From assembly GCA_015039365.1 (NCBI GenBank), contig WION01000127.1:1-64000 (forward strand): DNA of 64,000 bases, given 5' to 3'. A model generated the notes under the pieces. That model was not told where the DNA came from. It saw nothing but the letters and a program-made list of their open reading frames with translations, and did no database searches. The stretch comes from Amanita rubescens (lineage: Eukaryota > Basidiomycota > Agaricomycetes > Agaricales > Amanitaceae). Numbering within the stretch: position 1 is the first letter of the stretch; each line of letters opens with the position of its first letter. The translations under genes and the position numbers were made by a program. Shown here piece after piece: positions 55,963 to 64,000 of this stretch.

Positions 55963-57062
55963 GTCATTAAACTTTGATCGGATTGGTAGTTTTCCGTGTT
56001 CAAGACTGTTAATGATGATGTTTGTGAACTTATCTTCTGGTAATAGTTTGGTGATTTTGTCTGCCCATGACGTGTAGATTGCGGTGATAACCATGTCTTT
56101 TGTGATCATGGTTTACGGAATTTCCTTCGCTTTTGCTTCTTCTTCATAAATATGGTCAGGGCATCTCAATAAAGAGTCTGCCTGAATAAGTTTTGATCCA
56201 GGCGGATATGTTCCAACTTGATATCAAATTCAGTAATCTCCTGCCACCAACATGATTGTCTGGTGGTCATTTTCTGTGGATGTTTGTAATATGATAAATT
56301 CTTGTGATCACAATGGATCACTATCATGTGCGGACTTCCTTTAAGAAGGTGTTTCCAGGTTTCGAATGCTTTCTTTATTGCTAATAACTTGCGATCATAG
56401 ACTTGATATCTCTGTTCAGTATCACTTAACCGATGACTAATACATATATCCGCATGGGTGCAGTTCTCCATCAGATCCCTGTTGTTTCAGGATGGCACCT
56501 ACCGCCCAATTTGATGCATTGGTCTCTAATAAAAACAGTTTCATCAGATCTGGCATGACTAGAACTAGTTCTTCTAGGAATTTCTCCTTCAATGTGTCAA
56601 ATGCTTTTTGACACTCTGCATCCCATTGGAAAACAACTGATTTCTTCATGAGTTCCATGAGTGGAGCCACTATTTCAGCATAATTTCCTATAAATTTCCT
56701 GTAAAAATTCACAAATCCTAGAAATGACTGAATTTGTTTAATGGTTTTTGGTTCAGGCCATTTGCTGATTCCAGCGAGTTTTATGGGGTCCATCATGATC
56801 TTTCCTTCTTTGACAATCATCCCAAGGAACCCGACTTCCTTGGCAACAAATTTGCATTTTTCCAGTTTCAGGAACAGATCATTTTCTTTTAGCCATTGTA
56901 ATACTTGTTTAGTGTGCTCCCTTGTTTCTTCTTCACTTGTTCCATAAATCAACATGTCGTCAATATAAATGACTAGCCATCCTTCAGCTATCATATCTTG
57001 GAAGTATTTGTTCATCATGGTTTGGAATGTTGACAGTGAATTGCATATCCAAAAAGCATAAT
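55963..57062 (-). pseudogene. Ty3/gypsy RT-RNase H fragment
   Basis: Minus-strand fragment: STFQTMMNKYFQDMIAEGW, VIYIDDMLIYG (YIDD catalytic motif), FLGMIVKEGKIMMDPIKL, IQSFLGFVNFYRKFIGNY, LLETNASNWAVGAIL (RNase H, first Asp replaced by Asn), a frameshift near 56440-56470, then YQVYDRKLLAIKKAFETWKH and CDHKNLSYYKHPQK. It is cut on the 5' side at 57062 by a hAT-like fragment and runs out on the 3' side at the hAT end at 55962. It is a different family member from both gypsy elements above and cannot be active. Confidence 0.9.
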
Positions 57063-57250
57063 GGTTAGTGATTCAAGGTCCAGTCCGGTCTGGTTTTTTT
57101 TCCTTTTTTGGAAAGACTGAAACTGGACTGGTCTCAGGGTGTCCCTGATATTGAAAAGACCGGAACTGGACTGCTTAAGACCGCAAGACCGGTCTTAATT
57201 TAAAAAAAAGACCGGTTAAGACCAGTCCAGGACTGGTCCTGGTCTAGACC
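57063..57250. mobile_element. Short hAT-like fragment (GGTCCAGTCC words)
   Basis: Begins TAGTGATTCAAGGTCCAGTC and is filled with AAGACCGGT/ACTGGACTGG words to about 57250. The right end is degenerate. It truncates the RT fragment. Confidence 0.4.
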
Positions 57251-57582
57251 AATCCTTACATTAGTTTCTATGTCCCTGTGTCTCCCTGTAAAGTGGATAG
57301 GTTGATAGAGGTTGATAGCTTGTATATACTCGAACGCACAGTGCACAGGACCAAATGTATTGGGTGAGCCGTGCTAGTGTGTGCGTATGATGAAGTAATA
57401 GTGGGCTCCTTATGTAATGTGTCAATGCGTGAATATAAAGTCACGTGTGACTTGATCTATATACAATATATCTATGGGAGTTGTTCCACAACTCCCTGGT
57501 CTTCAGGCTTGGAGATCCTCTGGATCTCCATATCCATGAATATCCATCTGGGTTCCAGGATGCTCTTGTAGCTTCCTTACAC
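57251..57582 (-). repeat. LTR-like sequence (minus orientation)
   Basis: Read on minus it starts TGTAAGGAAGCTACAAGAGC at 57582, preceded by a polypurine GTGGGGGAGAG, and contains a GAGTATATAC TATA word near 57330. It includes perfect hairpins with arms GGGAGTTG/CAACTCCC and GGAGATCC/GGATCTCC. No partner LTR is in the window, so it is called LTR-like only. Confidence 0.4.
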
Positions 57583-58420
57583 TCTCCCCCACAAGATCAT
57601 GTAGTGATCTTCAATTGAAAATGCAGATGTGAACGAAAATTGGGCTTGAGGACATTGATTCATCTCAAGAAAATTCCCCAAGGTGATTGTATAGCCCTCA
57701 CATCCTCCCCCACTCGCCACAAGGTACAGGGCGAAGGTAGAACTGAAGGGAGAAGAGATTTCCGTGCAAAATTCAATTTGGGGCACCATTTTCCGTGGAA
57801 AGACAGTAAATCGTCGCAGTAATTTACTTTTTCTCTCCTCAGAGGTGTAGAGTAGTCATAGGTGCTTGTTCCTTTCGAAAGCGAACATTTCCGACGCGAT
57901 GTGAGTGAGAACGAGCCTTCTGAACGTTTGACAAGGGTGCGTGTCGAAATTCGATGTTCCTTCCATGTTTGGAAGTTCGTCACAGAGTGTGACCGACCAG
58001 ATTTCGAGGGAGGAGGCTGCAGGTATTCTCAAGTGGCGTAGATGGGGATTTTGACTTGTAGAGAGATGCCTGCGTATATAGACTTCACTCAGAACAAGCT
58101 TGAAGTCTAGACATCGAAACGGTGGGTCGGTGTGAACGTTTGAAGCTTGGGCGCGTCGGCGTCGGTGTGACTTCCGGATAAGGAAGGTCGTGGGTTGCCT
58201 GGGTCTTCGTGGTCATAGTGTGCTGTACTTCAGCACGTGGTTGAAGGGGCGTTGGGAGCTTCCCAACATGAACTTCTGGCAGGATCCAGCCGCCTGAGCA
58301 AGGTCCAAGCCTCGCTAGAATTGGACGTGATGAGCGCTCAGCGCGCGTCGGGATTTCGACGAGCCTTCCAGATTTGGAAGGTCGGTGATCATGTGACACG
58401 CGACTTGCGCGTCAAGTCTG
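57583..58420. other. Hairpin-rich DNA, coding status unknown
   Basis: No recognised gene. Contains many short perfect inverted repeats, for example AAGATCA/TGATCTT (57593-57611), the 17-bp palindrome GTTGGGAGCTTCCCAAC (58251-58267) and CCTTCC/GGAAGG (about 58363-58381). Confidence 0.5.
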
Positions 58421-58429
58421 TTTATCGCT

Positions 58430-60197
58430 AGGGGTGTCCAGCGATAACGATGAGAAGGAGAGCTCCTATCGACTGGAGCTTATCAAACGATACGGTGACG
58501 GCTACAAGAGCCATCTATACTCCTTCCACGCGGCAGAGAGGCTGGGAGAACGAGTGAGAGAGAGAGGCAGCGACGACGTGAGGTTACGAGGACAAGGTGG
58601 GTTCCTCGTCCCTCTTCTTTTCATTCTTGGTGACTGACTGATGGCGACGTCGACATGACCAGGTGCTGCGGCAGGAGGTGCGGATGAGACAGCATAAACG
58701 CGATCTCGGAGGCTAGTACTCGATCACGAGTGGTTGGGTGAATTCTCCCCCACAGAACGTGTTCTGGGGAGAATGACGTATGGCGTGGATACCAGGTGAG
58801 CACCCAGTACCGTTCTCGTTGAAGTAGCTGACACGTCTGTGCCTAGACGCGTATATCAACTCGACGACGAGGATTCAATCCTCGTGTGTTTCGACAGGAT
58901 GGGAACGGGACCGGGAGAGGCCCGAGTGTTGTCATCGACGGAGAGGGTGCTGGAGTGTTGGAAAGGGTGCAGGTGGCAAGACAGGACGAGGGCGAGGGCG
59001 GTATGTCTTTCCTTATCTTTTCTCTTCAGTTTTCTCGCTGACAGCTTCTTGTAGCATTGTCGTACAGGCGCGGTAGACCTTGAACGGACCGACGTGAATG
59101 GGAAGAGCCAATAATGCGCTTTGGGGAGTTCATCGAAACTCTCCAGCGCTTTTGGAGATGCCGAATAATCGACTTAGACTCGTCGCGAGTCTCTTCCCCC
59201 AGAAAAAATTTCCGGTGGAGATATTGGGATCCTCGGGATAGTTTCCCGAGCGCGTGAGCATAGTAGGTAAGTCCTACTATGTCCGTGATAGGGTTTTACT
59301 GACAACGTTGAAATAGCATCCTCGTACGTGGATTATCCGAGCAAGTGACCATCAAAATTGAGAGGGAGGCGGGAGTAGGATGTCTTCGAGACTATGCAAG
59401 TCTTGTCATTCCAGTTTTCCATCCTTGTATTGACAATTCAAAGAAACCGGCGTGGTTTCTCAAGTAGACGGATTGAAAGGGATGTTTTCAAGGCCTGGAC
59501 TGTATGTCGGCCTCGAGGTTAGGACTTTGCGTCGACCTCTCCTTTGTCAACATCAATGAGCCTTGCAAGTAAGCAGCCACGAGTGCAGCCGAAGAGTGAG
59601 GGAAGGGACAGGGACTACCAGTAGGTATGTCTCTTTTCCTTTCGGCTCTCGTATTCTCGCTGACTGCCGGATACACCAGGTGCGAACTTCCCGAGTACGC
59701 AAACGTCTAATGGACATGGACGGGTTGGGAGTGCCGGTAAGTCTTCGTATGTTTTCCTGAGAGTTAGTCTAAACTCTCGGTTGGTTTATTATTTCATAGC
59801 GAATCACGTTTGACTCGCCAAGTCCCTTCCCCTTCAAATGAAGAGGAGCAAAAATTAGGTGTTCGGAGTAGTGTGTCTCCGTGGTTGGAATTGATTAAGT
59901 CAAATAATTAGGCGAGTTGTATGTTAACTCAGATTTAGTTGTTTTGCTGATAATTATCTTCATAATTTACAGATTTACAAGTTTGAAGGACTCGGAATCA
60001 CGGTGAAGCCAGCAACGAACGAGACAAACGAGAATATTGACAACGCGGAGATTCCGCGCGACGCTCGTGGGTTAGGGAGTGACCCAACTCAATTGTTGTT
60101 TCAGCCTCGGGACCGGGATCATTTCCGAGTACTAAGATTGACAGTTTGGGCGGCATCGTTTCCGCCCAGTGTAGGTGTGAGTGATGTTCACTCATAA
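58430..60197 (+). CDS. Multi-exon hypothetical gene (possibly two), short introns with hairpin donors
   Basis: Plus-strand exons with GT...AG introns of about 50 nt (one 84 nt) and CTGAC branch sites. Supported exons: 58430-58594 (YRLELIKRYGDGYKSHLYSF), 58847-59000 (RVYQLDDEDSILVCFDRMG), 59055-59093, 59178-59266 (LPPEKISGGDIGILGIVSRA), 59317-59467 (ILVRGLSEQVTIKIEREAGV, stop TAG), then 59680-59736 (KRLMDMDGLGVP), 59800 onward (RITFDSPSPFPFK) and 59973-60197 (IYKFEGLGITVKPATNETNE, stop TAA). The interval 58663-58795 is not resolved. The start codon is uncertain. The internal stop at 59465 means either two genes or a broken one. No known domain recognised. Several donors sit in hairpins, for example arms CATAGTAGG/CCTACTATG around the donor at 59267. 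It converges on the minus ORF that ends at 60232. Confidence 0.5.
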
Positions 60198-60231
60198 CAT
60201 TTGTTTTACTGACGACGTTATCATAGGTTTG

Positions 60232-63200
60232 TCATCTGTAGCTAACCGCAACGTCAGGCGGCTTAAAGCGGGTGCGCCGAATACATTCGACGCTCGTGGA
60301 ATCAGGAGTTTCCGCCCACCACGAAGGTTCAGGCGGAAGCGAGGGTGGCGCGTTCGCTGTGGCCTTGGTGTCGACGTAGGCATAAGAAGGAGGGGCTGAA
60401 GTGGGAGTCTTGTCATCTTCGTAAATGATTGTGTACTCCGTCTCTTCAGCCTCGCGATTGTGGATTGCGCAGAAGGTAATGACACTGAGGACCTGCGTCA
60501 TTCTCAGCAACCTGCCAAGACTACAGCCAAGGTCGAAAGCGATGGCTTGGCTAGCGCGTTTGGGTATAGGTAGTGTGAGCACTACCACGGGTTGAGGTGA
60601 ATACGCAGCGGCACTCCTGTTGAATGACTGACTGATGACATTACAGGGATATCGTCGGAGCGAAAAGGACCAGTCGAGTTCGTTACTCGATTGCTTTGAA
60701 GGTTCAACCAGTTGACGCAACGCGCTATTCAACTGGGTCGTTGGTAGAGACAGCACGGGATTGGCGAACGCCGATGAGGGGATCGACGCGGGAACCGTGC
60801 AGAGTGCTGGTGAGTGCGGGTTTTCATTTATTCCAACCGTTTCACTGACGGCGTCTAGGACTCGTTGTAGGGATGAATCAGGACAGTCAAGTTCAGTGCT
60901 CGACTGCATGGGAGAATGATCCAGCCGGAGCATAAAGCTTTCCAGCTGGGAGATTGGGTAGACCTGCTCAGGATCGGCAGGCGCTGGTAGCAGAGGTGGC
61001 GAGAAGACCACGCGTGGAGGTGAGCGCGAGACTGCACTCGTTTCCTCGTTGCTGACTGCATGGGGGTCTCGCAGTTGGATCTCTGCCTCGTTAGGTGGTT
61101 CCGCATCTTGAGGATCATCTTCAATGCGTTCCTCGACGTAGACGGACTCTGGGAGTCTTTCCTCGCGATTTTCCGAGATTTCAACATGGGATAGTCCCAG
61201 TATGGGCTCAGGATGGCGCAGAACCAGTTTCGAACAGGGAATAGAGAGCTCAATGGCTCTCGGGATGTTGAAGTGCTGAAGAGCAGCCTCGGGTTGTACC
61301 GGAGGGGTTTCGGAATCTTCGGGTGAGCATGCACTCATGCTCAAGTCTATTTCTCTCCTAACGACGAATAGGCTCAGTCGTTGGGATGCGGACTCATTTG
61401 TCTTGTCCGGTGGACCCTTATGGATACGACGAATGGTTTCGTCGCAATCGAGTGAACGTCTACGTCTGCGTTCTTGAACATACGCTGCGGCACTCGCTAA
61501 ATACTTTCCTTCTGAAGTTTCAGAAGGATGATTGTCGGGTTTAGACTGTCTTCGAACAGTCTCGGGTCTTCGTGAGTGTGATTCACTCACTATAGATCTG
61601 TCATTAACGACACTTAGATCTTGTCGTCTAGATACCACCTCAATAGGTGGTTTGTCCTCGTCTAACGGGTGACGAGGAGACTCTTCTTGCGGAGGATGGA
61701 CATGAGAGGCGGTAGGAGCAGGGACGGATTGAGTGGACACCACCGAAGCATTAGGTGAGGAGGTTTCCTCACTTATGTGCTGTATACTAACGACGGTGGC
61801 GTCATAGACCCGCCGTTCCTCCCCCATTTCGATTGGAAGCAAAGAAAACTGGACCCGTACATCAACAGGTCCAGGACTAGACGTAGAGCGTTCAATTACA
61901 CTCTCCTTTAACGTTTCGAGAGGCGCTGGTGCGTTCCTCTCGATTTTAACAGCCTGTTTAAGCTGTTGCAGCTTTCTCGCAGTGGATGCGAGTGAGGTTT
62001 TACCAGTCCGTGGGTTTACGGCTGGTTCTGGGACTTTGGAACGAGCTTCATTCTTTTGGTGAGTAGTTTTACTCACAGCCGGTTTCGTACTGACAACACG
62101 AGATTCACGTCGTTTAGAATCATGAGGAAATGAGTAGTTTGGCTTAGCACGGAGCTGCGAAGGGGTGGCCGGTATTGAAAAGACTTGTGAAGGTTTTAGT
62201 ACCAAGGAGGTTTCCTTGGAAAAAGGTACGTGTTTCAAGGAGCTTGCTATCTTCCTTGTACTAACGACCTTTCCGATTCGAAGGTTCGATTCGGACACAG
62301 TCGCGGTTATTCGACCGGATGCGACCTTCAGGCTTTGACAAATGATATCGTCGTGAACAGAGGAGCATCGAGTTGTACGCTCCTGAGCATAAGCTGTGGC
62401 TTTAGTATGCGGCTTTCCTTCCGTCATTTCAGAAGGAACCATCAAGAGTTTGGACTGCTTCCGAGCGGTCCTAGGATAAGGTGAGTATGATTTACTCAAC
62501 CTTGTTGCCTTGCTGACAACGTTCCGGCTGTGTTGTCGTGGTACCACCTCAATAGGTGGCTTATCCTCGTCCGTAGGTTCATCCGAGGCTTCAGCTTGAC
62601 CAGGGAGGACAGGTGAGGTGATGGGATTGGGAATCGGCAGCGCAAGGACTGCCACGTCATCAGGTGAGGAGTTTTCCTCACTTCCTCGTCATGTACTGAC
62701 GCCACCATAGTCATGTTGTCTTGGTACCACCTCAATAGGTGGTAAGAGCTTGTCCAGCGATCGACGAGGAGGGCTACCACATGCAAGAGCTGATGAGATG
62801 ACTTCCTCATCCTTTTTACTGTGTATAGCGTTGACAACATCTATTAGGTCACATTGTACCCGTACTACCTTAGCGGGTGGTGTAAGCTTGTCCGGAGATG
62901 CGCAAATGGATGCAGCCGTGAACGGAGGGACTTCCGAGGCCGCAGGGGGTGGAGCCAGCAGTGCGGAGGCCGCAGAAGCACCAAGTGAGGAGTTTTCCTC
63001 ACTTTCTCGTCGTATGGTAACAACGGCGTCATTTCTTTTAGATACCACCTCACGAGTGGGTTGATGAAGGGTTGCGGGTGGTGATGGGCGAGTGACGAGT
63101 ACACGAATGGGCAGCATAGCATCTTCCGGGACTGGTGAGGGTACTTCCTCACATTTGATGTTCTGTATATTAACGATGGCATTACTGACGTGCCGTTTCT

Positions 63201-64000
63201 CCCCCATTTTACCAGAGAATAAAGAAATATAGCCGGGCGCGCTCACGAGTCCAAGAGCATTAGACGAGCACGCGGGTATGTGCTTATTTGAGATTTCGGG
63301 AAGTAAGGGTGAGCTCCCCTCTACTTCTATAATTTGTTCGAGTTGAACTACCTCTCGTGCAGCAGGTGGTGCCTTTGGACGAGCTTTGTCCGTTAAGTGA
63401 GTAATTTTACTCACTCTTGGCTTCAAGCTAACAACACGAGGTTCGCGTCGCTTAGAAAGCCACGAGGGTGCAAGAACCAGCTCGTCATTAGCCTGGACAG
63501 AAGGATTGGCCCGTATAGAGGAGATGGGCAAAGATTTGGACAGCGAGGGGGCTGTCTCGGCCAAGGGTGCGTAAACTGTTGTGTTCATTTGTTCCTTCGT
63601 GCTAACTTGAACTTTTTCATTTCCAATTCGAACCTTCGATTTGGATGAGGCACGAGGGTTAGGAATGCTCGGAGGCGTAGCAACAGCAACAACTCGACTC
63701 GGAGACTTAAGCGAGTTTCCGACAACCTCAGCACTTTTGTCCGGAAGTTTCTGGACAAGTACGGAAGGCTTCCGTACTGGAGGTTGTCGATCCTTTTCAC
63801 GTGGAACGGACTTCGACGGCGTATGAGAGATGGATGATACCATCTTCTTTGATGATTCCGAAGGAAACTTTCTTCGTGAATCTAAGCCACGAGCTATTGC
63901 TGGCTCGTTGGACTTTCTCGGTGAACTCCTCTGGAGCTCACGAGATGTGAGAGTGGAGTCCGGCTTCAACGAGCTCGGACGCTCTTGAGCACGAGTCACT
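60232..64000 (-). CDS. Long repeat-containing hypothetical ORF, partial, one internal TGA
   Basis: One minus frame is open from the window edge (63999) to 60232, at least 1255 codons, broken once by TGA at 62691-62689. There a homologous repeat copy has an Arg codon (CGA), so it reads as a CpG-type nonsense change. The protein is low in structure, rich in Ser, Pro, Arg and Glu, with internal repeats: KPPIEVVPRQ / KPPIEVVSRR, PSEMTEGK / PSETSEGK, MGEERRV / MGEKRHV, SSTELD / SSNELD. The best repeat pair is offset by exactly 909 bp (303 codons), which preserves frame. No domain recognised. The opposite strand carries many intron-like modules, so an alternative spliced plus-strand reading is not excluded. 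The 5' end lies beyond the window. Confidence 0.45.
61480..62760. repeat. 909-bp offset direct repeat within the minus ORF
   Basis: Hairpin modules at 61543, 61572, 61634 and 61754 recur at 62452, 62481, 62543 and 62663, each exactly 909 bp further on. The copies are diverged but keep the hairpins. Further, more diverged copies continue to about 63650. Confidence 0.75.

Noticed and set aside
57251..57582. Complete LTR retrotransposon reaching from 57.2 kb beyond the window
   Set aside because: Only one LTR-like sequence is present, CTCCCCCA words recur elsewhere in the tract, and no gag/pol domain is seen at 57.6-64 kb.

Overview
The window looks like a transposon-rich chromosome segment of a filamentous basidiomycete (probably Agaricomycetes). 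This rests on: many spliceable introns of about 45-60 nt with GT donors, CTNAC/CTRAY-type branch sites and AG acceptors; chromodomain Ty3/gypsy elements, Ty1/copia elements, PIF/Harbinger-like DDE transposases and hAT elements of the kinds common in that group; and lineage-specific hypothetical genes. No rRNA, no secure tRNA, no CRISPR and no bacterial operon was seen. The species cannot be named from sequence alone.

Layout. 0.3-4.7 kb: two divergent multi-exon host-type genes, with a three-copy tandem repeat in their shared upstream region. 4.7-12.2 kb: a decayed hAT transposase gene invaded by non-autonomous hAT elements, then repeat-derived AT-rich DNA. 12.2-19.1 kb: an old chromodomain gypsy element (LTRs 12195-12650 and 18696-19149) whose pol and a downstream third ORF are broken only by TGA codons. 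19.2-22.6 kb: a decayed gene with a 781-bp non-autonomous hAT inside it. 22.6-30.5 kb: a nearly CpG-free AT-rich tract without recognisable genes, holding a 1.1-kb inverted repeat. 30.5-47.1 kb: a transposon pile-up with PIF/Harbinger-like remnants and a deleted copia element, cut by at least eleven copies of a 377-bp copia LTR, several of them solo with perfect 5-bp target duplications. 47.6-54.2 kb: a young, nearly intact chromodomain gypsy element with almost identical 327-bp LTRs, a TGACC target duplication and a self-priming-type primer site. 54.2-57.6 kb: further remnants (gypsy RT/RNase H on the minus strand, hAT ends, an LTR-like sequence). 57.6-64 kb: a CpG-containing tract with a many-exon plus-strand gene and a convergent repeat-rich minus-strand ORF, both saturated with short perfect hairpins.

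How the parts relate. Insertion order can be read from nesting: the copia body was entered by a PIF element, that element by a copia LTR; one copia LTR was entered by a hAT-like element and another by a second copia LTR at the same LTR position. Old elements have lost CpG and carry CGA-to-TGA stops, while the young gypsy is CpG-rich. This fits CpG methylation and deamination of silenced transposons. The strongest candidates for something undescribed are the hairpin array at 57.5-64 kb, where repeat copies show paired compensatory changes, and the third ORF of the older gypsy element. All calls come from reading the sequence by eye; no database search was run.
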